From Vibrio sp. SCSIO 43137 (GTDB lineage Bacteria; Pseudomonadota; Gammaproteobacteria; Enterobacterales; Vibrionaceae), in NCBI RefSeq assembly GCF_028201475.1, contig NZ_CP116383.1:3286001-3350000 (forward strand): a stretch of 64,000 bases of DNA. The letters run 5' to 3'. Under the pieces are notes generated by a model. It did no database searches. It saw only the letters and a list, made by a program, of their open reading frames with translations, and was not told where the DNA came from. The position numbers were made by a program, and so were the translations under genes. Below are positions 17,234 to 26,699 of the stretch, piece after piece (within the stretch, counting starts at the first letter, position 1; each line of letters starts with the position of its first letter).

Positions 17234-17276
17234 AAAAAGCAGTATCCGCCCCATTAGCAGGCAGGATACCGCTTTT
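17234..17276 (-). terminator. Hairpin between binding-protein and permease genes
   Basis: AAAGC-GTATCC pairs with GGATAC-GCTTT with a GCC/GGC extension; on the minus strand TTTTTG follows. An internal terminator or RNA-stabilising stem here would give more binding protein than permease. Confidence 0.7.
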
Positions 17277-17287
17277 GCGGTTAGTTA

Positions 17288-18841
17288 TTATTTAACAACC
17301 AGGTCACCGAAGTACGGGAAGTTCATACCGTTGATGATAGGAGCAATTTCTACGTTGCTCTTAGCAGCCCATGATGGATCCTGCCAGTGCAGTGGTACAA
17401 ACGCCGCTTCATCAAACAGGATCTGCTCAACTTTCTTCAGCATAGCGTTACGCTTAGTCAGATCTGTCTCTTTGTTTGCTTCAGTAATCAGCTGATCAAC
17501 TTCTGCGTTACCGTAGTGACCACAGTTGTACTGACCTTTACCTGTTTCAGCATCTCTAGTCATCGCCAGGAACTCAGTAAAGTTAGCTGAATCTTCTGTA
17601 TCCGGGTGCCAGCCAATCATCAGCATGTCTGCCGCACACTTATCAAACTCAGGCCAGTATTGCGCTTTTGGCATGGTTTTCAGGTCAACCTTGATACCGA
17701 TCTTAGAAAGCATTGCCGCTGTTGCCTGAGCGATTTTCGCATCGTTCACGTAACGGTTGTTTGGCGCCATCATCGTCAGCTTGAATCCGTCTGCATAACC
17801 TGCATCTTTCATCAGCTGCTTCGCTTTCTTAAGGTCATATCTAGGCTTAAGATTTTCGTTATAACCAGCGTAGCCAACCGGGCTCTGCTGAGCTGCTGCT
17901 GTCGCAGCACCCTTCATAACTTTCTTAGTGATACCTTCGTTGTTTACTGCATAAACGATAGCCTGACGAACACGCTCATCTTTCAGTGCAGGGTTGCTGT
18001 TCTGGTTCATCTGGAAGGTAATGATACGGGTACCAGGCATGGTATACAGATCAACACCACTTGCGCTCTTGATTCGCTTGTAGTCGTTTGGAGCAACAGG
18101 AGCAATCATGTCCACATCGCCAGACAGAAGTGCTGCTACACGGGTCGCATCTTCTTTAATAGGAACCAGAGTCAGTTTATCTACGTTACCTGAAGAAGAC
18201 TTATCCCAGTAATCATTAAAGCGCTCAAATTCAACTTTTACGCCTTGCTGGCGGTAAGTGATGACGAAAGGACCAGTACCAGAAAGGTTTGTTGATGCGA
18301 AAGAGTTACCGTGCTTAACCAGCTCAGCTTTATCTTTACCTTCAGCTGTCTTACCTGTGTAGAACTTGCTGTCCATAGGGAAGATATAAGTCGCAACGTT
18401 TTCAATCAGAGGGTAAGTACCGTCAGTTTTAATCTCTACCGTGTAGTCATCAACTTTTGTCAGAGAAACCAGCGGAGCAAAGATACCCTTAAAGTCAGGA
18501 GAGCTCTTCAGACGGGCAAATGTCCATACTACGTCATCCGCAGTAAGCTCATTACCTGAGTGGAACTTAACACCTTTACGAAGGTTAAAGCGCATTGTCT
18601 CGTTATCGACACGATCCCATGACTCAGCCAGACGTGGTTCAAATTCCATTTTCTGGTTAAAACGTACCAGAGGGTCAAATACCATGTGAGACAGTTGCAT
18701 AGTACCACCGGAAAGCTGCTCATGCGGGTCAAGAGACACAGGGTCTGCCGCATAACCTACGGTGATATCAGCTGCAGCTGCACTAAAGCTAAGACCAGCA
18801 GCCATTAGAGCAACTGTCAATTTAGTCTTAATGGATTTCAT
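17288..18841 (-). CDS. Periplasmic peptide-binding protein of the ABC transporter (SBP family 5)
   Basis: A 517-residue solute-binding protein with a clear signal peptide (MKSIKTKLTVALMAAGLSFS AAA). The mature start DITVGYAADPVSLDPHEQLS and the motif VKFHSGNELTADDVVWTF are hallmarks of the DppA/OppA family. It captures the substrate in the periplasm and hands it to the permeases encoded downstream. It lies 132 bases downstream of the ATPase gene on the same strand. An oligopeptide or dipeptide ligand is likely but not proven. Confidence 0.9.
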   Translation of the reverse strand: MKSIKTKLTVALMAAGLSFSAAAADITVGYAADPVSLDPHEQLSGGTMQLSHMVFDPLVRFNQKMEFEPRLAESWDRVDNETMRFNLRKGVKFHSGNELTADDVVWTFARLKSSPDFKGIFAPLVSLTKVDDYTVEIKTDGTYPLIENVATYIFPMDSKFYTGKTAEGKDKAELVKHGNSFASTNLSGTGPFVITYRQQGVKVEFERFNDYWDKSSSGNVDKLTLVPIKEDATRVAALLSGDVDMIAPVAPNDYKRIKSASGVDLYTMPGTRIITFQMNQNSNPALKDERVRQAIVYAVNNEGITKKVMKGAATAAAQQSPVGYAGYNENLKPRYDLKKAKQLMKDAGYADGFKLTMMAPNNRYVNDAKIAQATAAMLSKIGIKVDLKTMPKAQYWPEFDKCAADMLMIGWHPDTEDSANFTEFLAMTRDAETGKGQYNCGHYGNAEVDQLITEANKETDLTKRNAMLKKVEQILFDEAAFVPLHWQDPSWAAKSNVEIAPIINGMNFPYFGDLVVK

Positions 18842-18973
18842 TGCATAACTCCTTTTATGGGAAATTAAATCCCTAATGTTGTTTTTGCTTCTGTTAATCG
18901 TAATAAATCCAAAGCACAGAGTGCCTGTGGATCACACTAGCTGCCCGGACGAACGGCTGCCGGACAGCAAAGA

Positions 18974-20683
18974 TTAAGCGATATCTTCACGTAGCCCGGT
19001 AAATTCAGGCATCAGAGAGATTAATTGCTGGCTGTACTCATGCTGAGGAGAATTGAACAGCTGCTCTGTCGGAGCAACTTCCAATAATTTACCCATTTTC
19101 ATCACACCTATGCGATCACACATCTGGCGGATCACAGGCAGGTCATGACTGATAAACAGCATGGTCAGATTTAATTCGTCTTGTAAGTCCTTTAACAAGT
19201 TAAGAATCTGAGCCTGTACGGATACATCCAGTGCGGATGTCGGCTCATCACAAATTAGAAGACGTGGGCGAGTCGCTAACGCTCGCGCAATAGAGATCCT
19301 CTGGCGCTGCCCGCCTGAGAATTCATGAGGATATTTTAGTCCGGCCATTCTGCCTAGCCCTACGTGATCAAGCAGATCGTTCACGATCTCTCGTGTTTCA
19401 ACTTCATTACGGGTCAGGTTATGGAAACGGATAGGTTCCGCGATAATATCGAAAATCTTCATACGCGGGTTCATTGAGGTATACGGGTTCTGGAAGACCA
19501 TCTGCATCTGACGGCGCATAGGTCGGCGCTCTTTTTCAGATTTAAGGCTGGTAAGATCGATACCTTCAAAGGTTACTTTGCCTGAATTAGGCGCATACAG
19601 ACCGGCAATAACACGGGCAATGGTTGATTTACCGGAGCCGGATTCGCCTACCAGGCCAAAGGTTTCACCTTCAAACACTTCAAAACTCACGTCGTCCGAA
19701 GCCTGAACATATTCGCGGCGGCTCTCAAACAGAGAGTCTTTAGTTACAAAACGTAGGTTTACATTCTCTACATTAAGCAGAGGACCGGTATAGGCTCGCT
19801 GATCCTGACTCTGACCAAGCCAGTGAGTTTTAACATCCAGCGGTGCCATCTCTGAAGCTTCTTCGATATAGCTTACCAGAGGGAAGCGGTCCAGCTTCTT
19901 ATCTGAACGCGGAACGGCAGAGATCAGGCTGCGGGTATAAGAGTGATCCGGGTCACCAAGAACTTTTTTCGTCTCACCGAACTCAACCAGATCACCACGG
20001 TACATAACCGCGACCTTATCAGTAACATTGGAGACCACACCCATATCGTGGGTTACCAACATGCAACCAACATCATTTTTAACGCACAGTTCGCGAATCA
20101 GGCACAAGATCTGATCCTGAATAGATACATCCAGTGCCGTTGTCGGCTCATCAGCAATAATCAGATCCGGCTCACCAGCCAATGCAATCGCAATAACCAC
20201 ACGCTGACGCATACCACCAGAAAATTGATGCGGGAACTGTTTTAATCTGTTTTCAGGCTGGGGAATACCAACCTGCTTCATCAGGGAAAGAGCCCGCTGA
20301 TACGCTTCTTCATCAGACACCTTCATATTGGCATGAATGGTCTCTTTAAGCTGGTGTTCAACGGTAAATAACGGGTTTAGAGATGTCATCGGATCCTGAA
20401 AAATAAATCCGATTTTTGAGCCACGTACGGCTCTCATTTCACTGCCGGAAAGTCCGGAGATCTTCTCTCCGTCAAGGTAAACATCGCCACCAGCAATGAC
20501 ACCCGGAGGGCTTAGCAAATCGATCACCGCATTACCTACGGTTGATTTACCCGCACCTGACTCACCAACCACACCAACGATCTCGCCACGTTCAATGTTA
20601 AACGATAGCTCTTTAACCGCGGCATGAATACCATGCCTTGACGGATATTCGATCCGAAGGTTTTTAACTTCTAAAAGAGACAT
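18974..20683 (-). CDS. Fused double ATPase of the peptide ABC transporter (DppD-DppF type)
   Basis: A cytoplasmic protein of about 569 residues with two complete ABC domains. The first has Walker A GESGAGKST, signature FSGGMRQRV and Walker B LIIADEPT; the second has GESGSGKST, FSGGQRQRI and LLICDEPT. The oligopeptide-transporter C-terminal extension lies between them. The fusion replaces the separate D and F subunits found in E. coli Dpp, as in GsiA or YejF. Start 20683 (MSLLEVKNL) is chosen over a codon at 20710 because GAGG lies nine bases upstream. It is the first gene of the four-gene transporter cluster. Confidence 0.9.
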   Translation of the reverse strand: MSLLEVKNLRIEYPSRHGIHAAVKELSFNIERGEIVGVVGESGAGKSTVGNAVIDLLSPPGVIAGGDVYLDGEKISGLSGSEMRAVRGSKIGFIFQDPMTSLNPLFTVEHQLKETIHANMKVSDEEAYQRALSLMKQVGIPQPENRLKQFPHQFSGGMRQRVVIAIALAGEPDLIIADEPTTALDVSIQDQILCLIRELCVKNDVGCMLVTHDMGVVSNVTDKVAVMYRGDLVEFGETKKVLGDPDHSYTRSLISAVPRSDKKLDRFPLVSYIEEASEMAPLDVKTHWLGQSQDQRAYTGPLLNVENVNLRFVTKDSLFESRREYVQASDDVSFEVFEGETFGLVGESGSGKSTIARVIAGLYAPNSGKVTFEGIDLTSLKSEKERRPMRRQMQMVFQNPYTSMNPRMKIFDIIAEPIRFHNLTRNEVETREIVNDLLDHVGLGRMAGLKYPHEFSGGQRQRISIARALATRPRLLICDEPTSALDVSVQAQILNLLKDLQDELNLTMLFISHDLPVIRQMCDRIGVMKMGKLLEVAPTEQLFNSPQHEYSQQLISLMPEFTGLREDIA

Positions 20684-20710
20684 TACCAGACCTCTACTAC
20701 TGTGGCGCAA

Positions 20711-21300
20711 CTGCCTGTCTGCAAATATTGATTCCGTTCATTACCAGAATAAAGTCCTGATAATCTGATAGCGTTCCAATTTGGCAAATAATTCACTAAA
20801 AAGCAACAAATATAGGATAAAAAAGTGTAATCGCGCAGTTTTAAAGCACGGTAGCGCAATAATTATTCATTTATCATTCATTTAGTTCTCATTGACACTT
20901 AAGACATCAAGACTGATAAGCACCAAAATATAAGAACTTTTCACTAATTAAACACTATATCTGTAGTTATTTACAAAACCAGAAGGTACGATAAATTTGA
21001 ATTTTTATTCTAATTCACTTTTAACAAATTAGTTACATCAACCAATTATAATCTCAAACACAGATGATTTATCTGCTTTATAAATTAAAGACAGACCATA
21101 ACTCTGACAATTAAAAAAAACAGATAATCCCATGATAAAAAACATGCTCAGGCAAGACAAAACGGGGCTGTTGGTAAAGAGTATAAAAAAGTGCAGCTAA
21201 AACAGAGCTGAAACCCGCTCAATTACGGCTAATTACTGCTCACAGGAGAGAAAATGTATATGCGTTATGCTTATAAGAAACTATGAAAAGAATAGAACGA
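20711..21300. other. AT-rich intergenic region, about 590 bp
   Basis: It lies upstream of the transporter operon and downstream of the tRNA cluster. It is strongly AT-rich in 20750-21130 and must contain the transporter promoter on the minus strand, but I cannot single out one promoter. No convincing reading frame or structured RNA is seen. Confidence 0.6.
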
Positions 21301-21330
21301 AAAAAGCCTTATCTTTCGATAAGGCTTTTA
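21301..21330 (-). terminator. Terminator of the tRNA cluster
   Basis: AAAGCCTTATC pairs with GATAAGGCTTT around TTTC, giving a T-run on the minus strand. It starts five bases after the last tRNA. Confidence 0.9.
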
Positions 21331-21334
21331 AAGG

Positions 21335-21411
<77 letters not shown>

Positions 21412-21453
21412 AAATTTTGTTAGTAATCCACTTAACGTCAACTACTGAAATAA

Positions 21454-21530
21454 TGGGGTGGCTAACGAGACTTGAACTCGCGACAACCGGAATCACAATC
21501 CGGGGCTCTACCAACTGAGCTATAGCCACC
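21454..21530 (-). tRNA. tRNA-His(GTG)
   Basis: The minus-strand tRNA runs from GGTGGCTATAGC to the encoded CCA. The anticodon stem-loop CCGGATTGTGATTCCGG gives GTG. The extra 5' G opposite C73, specific to tRNA-His, is encoded. It is a duplicate of 21775-21851. Confidence 0.97.
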
Positions 21531-21538
21531 AAAAATAA

Positions 21539-21615
<77 letters not shown>

Positions 21616-21655
21616 AAAATCTTGTTTTATTTTGAAATAATGCCAGAGGGTCACC

Positions 21656-21732
21656 CTCTAGTCCGCTAGTCCGCTAGTCCGCTAGTCCGCTACTCCAAAA
21701 CCGGGATACGCTACTAAATCGCGTTAATCACC
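21656..21732 (-). pseudogene. Decayed tRNA-Pro with TAGTCCGC tandem repeats
   Basis: The part at 21691-21732 aligns with the anticodon arm, D arm and acceptor of tRNA-Pro (for example CGCTACTAAATCGCG and ATCACCG), with many changes. The T-arm half is replaced by four tandem TAGTCCGC units (21659-21690). It sits exactly 321 bp from the first tRNA-Pro and 42 bases from tRNA-His, the same spacing as the intact pair, so it is the corresponding member of a tandem duplication. Confidence 0.8.
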
Positions 21733-21774
21733 GAAATCTGTTAGTAATCCACTTAACGTCAATTACTGAAATAA

Positions 21775-21851
21775 TGGGGTGGCTAACGAGACTTGAACTC
21801 GCGACAACCGGAATCACAATCCGGGGCTCTACCAACTGAGCTATAGCCACC
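21775..21851 (-). tRNA. tRNA-His(GTG), second copy
   Basis: It has the same sequence as 21454-21530, including encoded CCA. The upstream and downstream spacers are also near-identical, showing a tandem duplication of the Pro-His unit. Confidence 0.97.
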
Positions 21852-21893
21852 ACTGTTTTTTTGCCGACAAAATCTATATACCGCTTCCGGAAA

Positions 21894-21970
<77 letters not shown>

Positions 21971-21991
21971 ATGCCCTGTCGGCGGAGTGGA

Positions 21992-22020
21992 ATAATACGT
22001 ATATCACCATTCTGCGTCTA
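21992..22020 (-). promoter_or_regulatory. Promoter of the tRNA cluster
   Basis: On the minus strand TAGACG (22015-22020) and TATTAT (21992-21997) are separated by 17 bases. They are followed by a GC-rich discriminator typical of stringently controlled stable-RNA promoters. Confidence 0.6.
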
Positions 22021-22254
22021 GCTTTTTTTGCAGTTTTTTTATTAATTGTTGTCTTTTTCAGCAGTTAAGATGTGATAAAGGACTAATCATTTAGATCTCA
22101 ATGTTTATTGCTATAAATTAACAGGATATAATCACCCAAATTTCACACCTAATTAACATAGTGTTTTCAAAAGCTTTAACTATAGAAAACACTCTAACAA
22201 TACTTTTGGTGTCGAAGCCCAATAAAAAAGATAACGGTAAAGTGAGCTAATAAT

Positions 22255-22662
22255 ATGTCTTCAAAAATCATTGGCGCTCTGGTCGCCACTCTAACTTTTT
22301 CCGCATTTTCACTGGCGAGCAGCGTAAGTGATGAGGAATACCAGCAAATTGCAGAACGAATCAAACCGGTTGGTGATGTCTATTTAGTTGGTGCGGAGCC
22401 AGTTGCAGAAAAGCCTAAGGGACCTCGTACAGCAGAATCAGTTTACGGAACCTTCTGTGTTGCTTGTCATGGTACCGGTGTTTCCGGTGCTCCTATCAAA
22501 GGCAATGCTGAGCAGTGGGCACCACGCATTGCTCAGGGAATGGATATCATGACTGATCATGCTATCAAGGGATTCAATGCCATGCCGCCTAAAGGTTCGT
22601 GTATGGATTGCTCTGATGAAGAGATCGTCGCAACAATCAACCATATGATTGAAGGCCTGTAA
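22255..22662 (+). CDS. Cytochrome c5-type periplasmic protein
   Basis: A 135-residue monoheme electron carrier. It has a signal peptide (MSSKIIGALVATLTFSAFSLAS) and one CxxCH heme site (FCVACHGTG). A distal Met ligand is probably in KGFNAMPPKG, and an extra Cys pair (CMDCSDEE) typical of cytochrome c5/c555 follows. It matures in the periplasm by the Ccm system. It is monocistronic, with its own terminator 30 bases downstream. Which partners it serves in respiration is not visible. Confidence 0.9.
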   Translation: MSSKIIGALVATLTFSAFSLASSVSDEEYQQIAERIKPVGDVYLVGAEPVAEKPKGPRTAESVYGTFCVACHGTGVSGAPIKGNAEQWAPRIAQGMDIMTDHAIKGFNAMPPKGSCMDCSDEEIVATINHMIEGL

Positions 22663-22691
22663 CCCTTATTACAGACCAGTACTAATCGTTA

Positions 22692-22726
22692 AGGCCACGA
22701 ATACATCTGTATCTCGTGGCCTTTTT
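22692..22726 (+). terminator. Terminator of the cytochrome gene
   Basis: AGGCCACGA pairs with TCGTGGCCT around a short loop and is followed by TTTTT. Confidence 0.9.
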
Positions 22727-22741
22727 ACTTCTCAAGCTTTC

Positions 22742-22786
22742 TTCTAGTTCCCACGCTCTGCGTGGGAATTCATACGCGAACTAGAA
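22742..22786. repeat. Nested palindrome (REP-like element)
   Basis: The outer arms TTCTAGTTC (22742-22750) and GAACTAGAA (22778-22786) enclose an inner hairpin CCCACGC-TCT-GCGTGGG. The inner sequence is of a type that I have seen as a dispersed palindrome in several gammaproteobacteria. It lies between convergent genes. Confidence 0.7.
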
Positions 22787-22793
22787 CTAATAG

Positions 22794-24818
22794 TTACCCT
22801 TTATTTTTCCTGACCATTGCCAATAAATTTGAAACATTTGCCTGTCCCTTCTCCATTCTCTCTTCCTGACTAACCGGCTTTTTCACTGTTTCCCACTCCA
22901 AGTCATCAAAAGGCAGCTCATCTAAGAACCGGCTATGTTGCGGCTTTATCAACTCACCAAACTGTCTTCGCTCTTTACACAGGGTAAACGTCAGTTCTTT
23001 TTGTGCCCTTGTGATCCCTACATAAGCCAGCCGACGCTCTTCTTCTACATTCTCTTCATCAATACTGGTTTGGTGAGGAAGAATGCCCTCTTCAGCGCCC
23101 ATAAGATAGACATAAGGGAACTCCAGTCCCTTCGAAGCGTGTAGTGTCATTAACTGAACCTGATCAGCATCGCTTTCCTCTTCGCCCCGTTCCATCATAT
23201 CCCTGAGCGTCAGGCGCTGAACCACCTCTTTAAGTGTCTTTTCTTCCTGATCAAGATTGTCTCCCTCCAGATCCGCCACTATCCAGCTATAGAGATCCGA
23301 TACGTTCTTCATGCGCATCTCTGCAGCCTTGGCGCTGGATGAGGTTTCGTACAGCCAGTCTTCGTAGTTGATATCCCGCACTAGTGAACGTACTGCCTCT
23401 ACGGTATTGCCCCGTTCAGCATTATCCGCAATGGCAACAACCCATTGAGTAAACTTGCGAAGGTTTTCTAGCCCTCGTCCGCTTAGGTGTTGCTCTAATC
23501 CCAGCTCAAAGCTGGCCTCAAACAGGCTTTTACCGCGCATATTGGCATAGCTTCCCAGCTTCTCCAGTGTGGCAGGGCCAATCTCTCTTCGCGGTGTATT
23601 CACAATACGCAAAAATGCATTATCGTCATCCGGATTCACCAGCACTCTCAGATAAGCCATAATGTCTTTAATCTCTGCACGGGCAAAAAACGAGGTTCCC
23701 CCAGAGATTCGGTAGGGGATCCGGTTCTGCATCAGCGATTTTTCTATCAGTCTTGACTGATGATTTCCCCGGTACAGGATAGCGTAATCTTTATACTCAG
23801 TACGGTTGATAAAACGATGGGCAATCAGTTCACCCGTCACTTTTTCTGCTTCGTGGTCTTCATTCTTTGCCGTAACCACTTTCAGCTTTTCACCGTCAGG
23901 CAGTTCTGAGAATAGTGTTTTTTCAAATACGTGTGGGTTGTTGGCGATCAAAATATTAGCCGCCCTAAGAATGCGGCTGGTAGAGCGGTAGTTCTGCTCC
24001 ATTTTAATCACTTTTAACTGAGGGTAGTCCTTACTCAGTAACACTAGGTTCTGAGGCTTGGCTCCCCGCCATGAGTAGATAGACTGATCATCATCTCCTA
24101 CTACCGTCAGTCGTCCCCGTTCACCAATAAGCAACTTCACCAGTTCATACTGACTGGTGTTAGTATCCTGATATTCGTCCACCAGCAGATAACGAATTTT
24201 CGATTGCCAGCGATCACGGACTTCCTTATTGGTCTTTAACAACATCACCGGCAGAGAAATAAGATCATCAAAATCTAATGCGTTATAAGCCTTCATCTGT
24301 GTCTGATACATCTCAAAACAGAAGGCAAAGAGCTGCTCTTGCTCAGAACGGGCAAACCCTTTCGCCTGTTCAGGCGTTAACATATCGTTCTTCCAGTTAG
24401 AGATGCTGCTTAACAGCAAACGAAGCAGATCTTTATCACCATCAAGCTGTTTTTCTGTCAACTCTTTAAGAAGCGCCATCTGGTCCTGATCATCAAACAG
24501 AGAAAAACCCGCTTTTAAGCCCAGAGCTTTATACTCACGGCGGATAATATTCAGCCCCATAGTATGGAAAGTGGAGATCATTAATCCCTTGGCTTCTTTC
24601 TTACCAAGAGTTTGTCCCACACGCTCTTTCATCTCTCTGGCGGCTTTATTGGTAAAGGTCACCGCAGCGATATTTCTCGCCTTATAACCACAAACTTCTA
24701 CCAGATAAGCAATCTTATTGGTAATCACACGAGTTTTTCCGGAACCCGCACCGGCTAACACCAGACAAGGGCCGGAAACGTATTTAACCGCTTCATCTTG
24801 CTTTGGGTTTAACTTCAT
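22794..24818 (-). CDS. rep: ATP-dependent DNA helicase Rep
   Basis: A 3'-5' superfamily 1 helicase of 674 residues (E. coli Rep has 673), which helps replication forks past obstacles. Motifs in order: Q motif (LNPKQDEAV), Walker A (AGAGSGKT), Ia ([10 protein letters not shown]), II (VDEYQDTN), III ([14 protein letters not shown]), IV ([11 protein letters not shown]), V ([15 protein letters not shown]) and VI (YVGITRAQ). The length and the divergence at the C-terminus fit Rep better than UvrD, which is about 720 residues. It starts at an ATG directly and reads toward the cytochrome gene. Confidence 0.95.
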   Translation of the reverse strand: MKLNPKQDEAVKYVSGPCLVLAGAGSGKTRVITNKIAYLVEVCGYKARNIAAVTFTNKAAREMKERVGQTLGKKEAKGLMISTFHTMGLNIIRREYKALGLKAGFSLFDDQDQMALLKELTEKQLDGDKDLLRLLLSSISNWKNDMLTPEQAKGFARSEQEQLFAFCFEMYQTQMKAYNALDFDDLISLPVMLLKTNKEVRDRWQSKIRYLLVDEYQDTNTSQYELVKLLIGERGRLTVVGDDDQSIYSWRGAKPQNLVLLSKDYPQLKVIKMEQNYRSTSRILRAANILIANNPHVFEKTLFSELPDGEKLKVVTAKNEDHEAEKVTGELIAHRFINRTEYKDYAILYRGNHQSRLIEKSLMQNRIPYRISGGTSFFARAEIKDIMAYLRVLVNPDDDNAFLRIVNTPRREIGPATLEKLGSYANMRGKSLFEASFELGLEQHLSGRGLENLRKFTQWVVAIADNAERGNTVEAVRSLVRDINYEDWLYETSSSAKAAEMRMKNVSDLYSWIVADLEGDNLDQEEKTLKEVVQRLTLRDMMERGEEESDADQVQLMTLHASKGLEFPYVYLMGAEEGILPHQTSIDEENVEEERRLAYVGITRAQKELTFTLCKERRQFGELIKPQHSRFLDELPFDDLEWETVKKPVSQEERMEKGQANVSNLLAMVRKNKG

Positions 24819-24952
24819 TCTCTTTACTCAGGCGATATCCATAACTGGCGACTATAATAATCCTCAGTCGATATGATTTCCACGTAAGATTAAACGAGAA
24901 AGATTCTCAAAAATTAACTATACGTTTTGATGTACAGATGTATAATAACGCG

Positions 24953-24974
24953 AATGAATGAACGTTCATTCATT
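24953..24974. promoter_or_regulatory. TetR-type operator, 22-bp perfect palindrome
   Basis: AATGAATGAAC is followed by its exact complement GTTCATTCATT. It lies just downstream of a -10-like TATAAT (24941-24946) and ends before the ribosome site of the repressor gene. Binding there would block transcription, so the regulator very probably controls its own operon. Confidence 0.85.
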
Positions 24975-24987
24975 TTTGGAGAAGTCG

Positions 24988-25563
24988 ATGTCAGACGAAA
25001 TTGAAGATAAGAGAACCAGAATTCTTGATGCAACAGAGAAACTTTTAGCTCAAGACGGTTTCCAAGGCTTATCTATGCAAAAAGTAGCAAAAGAGGCCGC
25101 CGTAGCTGCAGGTACTATCTACCGCTACTTCAGAGACAAAGATCATCTCATTGAAGAAACTCGTTTATACGTCTCTCAGAGAGCGGCAGATTATATTCAG
25201 GCTAACCTGAGCGATGATATGTCTCTAAAACAGCAGTACCGCACCATATGGCTGAATATCTGGAACCTAACCAATACTAAGTCAGCGGTTAAGAGTCATT
25301 TTTTATATGAGCAATTTGATTATTCCAACGAAAGCCGGATTCAGCAGTTGGAAAAAGAGATGTTCTATAAAGTCGTTGCATTATTCGAGAAAGGAAAAGA
25401 ACAAGGGCTATTTAAGCCTCTGGACGGGCACATACTTTTCAGTGTCAGCCTTGATTCAAGTATTGCACTGGCGAGAAAGAAACGAAACAGATGTATTCAG
25501 TTGGATTCAAACGATATTGACCAAGCGATTGAAGCCAGCTGGGATGCAATCATTAAACACTAA
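24988..25563 (+). CDS. vexR: TetR-family regulator of the efflux operon (VexR-like)
   Basis: A 191-residue regulator with an N-terminal helix-turn-helix (LSMQKVAKEAAVAAGTIYRY FRDKDHL) and a variable ligand-binding C-terminal part. The ATG at 24988 follows GGAG (24978-24981); the upstream in-frame ATG at 24958 lies inside the palindromic operator and is unlikely. The gene is 18 bases before the membrane fusion gene and in the same direction. By position it corresponds to the V. cholerae vexRAB locus, where VexR controls an RND pump; the inducer is not visible. Confidence 0.85.
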   Translation: MSDEIEDKRTRILDATEKLLAQDGFQGLSMQKVAKEAAVAAGTIYRYFRDKDHLIEETRLYVSQRAADYIQANLSDDMSLKQQYRTIWLNIWNLTNTKSAVKSHFLYEQFDYSNESRIQQLEKEMFYKVVALFEKGKEQGLFKPLDGHILFSVSLDSSIALARKKRNRCIQLDSNDIDQAIEASWDAIIKH

Positions 25564-25581
25564 ACTGGAGTTCAGATAAGA

Positions 25582-26688
25582 ATGAAAAAGTGGACTTTTT
25601 TTATGCTACTGATAGCTGTATTACTATTTGGTAGCGTTATCGGCTTTAACATGTATAAGCAAAAGATGATCGCTGAGTATATGGCCAATATGCCGGAACC
25701 GGAGTTTCCGGTCACCGTGGTAGACGTCGAAGCGGTAGAATGGAAGCCAGCTATTCAGGCCATCGGCTTTATCGAGCCGAATCAAGGTGTGACATTAACC
25801 GCTGAATCCAGCGGAGTTATCGATAAGATCGAGTTTAAATCAGGCGAGACTGTCACTACCGGTGATATGCTGGTTGTGCTTGATACCTCTGTAGAGCGCG
25901 CAAACCTGGCCAGCTCAGTGGCAAAACTGCCTGCCGCTGAATCAAAATATAAGCGTTATAAAGGCCTGCTGAAAAAAGGCTCTATCTCTCGTGAAGCCTA
26001 TGATGATGCAGAAGCCTCTTACTTCTCTCTGAAAGCTAACATCGAGAGTCTTAAAGCCACTATTGACCGCCGTGAAATCACCGCTCCATTTGATGGTGTT
26101 GTCGGTATCCGCGATGTTTATCTTGGTCAGTACCTTCAGGCCGGTAATAAGATTGTTCGTCTGGAAGACACCAGTGTTATGCGCCTGCGCTTTACCATTC
26201 CTCAGACTGATATCTCACTGATCAGAATCGACCAGCCAGTCAACATTCAGGTGGATTCATACCCAGAAGAAACCTTTAAGGGCACCATCTCGGCCATTGA
26301 GCCTGCAGTCGATCATCAGAGTGGTCTGGTTCAGGTACAGGCTGATATTCCAAACAATGGCGGAAAACTGCGTAGTGGTATGTTCGCCCGGGCAGATATC
26401 GTCCTTCCGGTAATAGCCGATCAGGTGGTTCTTCCCCAGACAGCCATTACCTTTAACCTATACGGCGATAACGTATTTATCGTATCAGAAGTTGATGGTG
26501 TAAAACGTGTGAAGCAACAGGTCGTTAGTGTTGGTGAACGTCGTGGTTCAATTGCTCATATTCTTAAAGGGGTTAAGCCCGGCGATACCGTTGTTACTTC
26601 AGGACAAATTCGTTTGAGTAACGAAGCTAAGGTGAAAATCGTGGAAAGTGACGCAATAACACCGCCAGCAGAAACACCGATGCTGTAA
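25582..26688 (+). CDS. vexA: RND efflux periplasmic adaptor (VexA-like)
   Basis: A 368-residue membrane fusion protein with an N-terminal membrane anchor (WTFFMLLIAVLLFGSVIGF). A lipoyl/barrel-sandwich part follows (GVTLTAESSGVIDKIEF... and ITAPFDGVVGIRDV), with a short coiled-coil hairpin between (ASSVAKLPAAESKYKRY) and beta-barrel and membrane-proximal domains after. It links the inner-membrane pump to an outer-membrane channel; no TolC-like gene lies in this operon. Its stop is eleven bases before the pump gene. Confidence 0.9.
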   Translation: MKKWTFFMLLIAVLLFGSVIGFNMYKQKMIAEYMANMPEPEFPVTVVDVEAVEWKPAIQAIGFIEPNQGVTLTAESSGVIDKIEFKSGETVTTGDMLVVLDTSVERANLASSVAKLPAAESKYKRYKGLLKKGSISREAYDDAEASYFSLKANIESLKATIDRREITAPFDGVVGIRDVYLGQYLQAGNKIVRLEDTSVMRLRFTIPQTDISLIRIDQPVNIQVDSYPEETFKGTISAIEPAVDHQSGLVQVQADIPNNGGKLRSGMFARADIVLPVIADQVVLPQTAITFNLYGDNVFIVSEVDGVKRVKQQVVSVGERRGSIAHILKGVKPGDTVVTSGQIRLSNEAKVKIVESDAITPPAETPML

Positions 26689-26699
26689 TTGGGGGAACT

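Noticed and set aside
17387..18559. Plus-strand frames, including one of 195 codons
   Set aside because: They are antisense to the complete peptide-binding protein gene with a signal peptide and family motifs.
21659..21690. Four TAGTCCGC repeats considered as a CRISPR array
   Set aside because: Units are only eight bases, directly tandem without spacers, and lie within a decayed tRNA gene. No CRISPR array is seen in the window.
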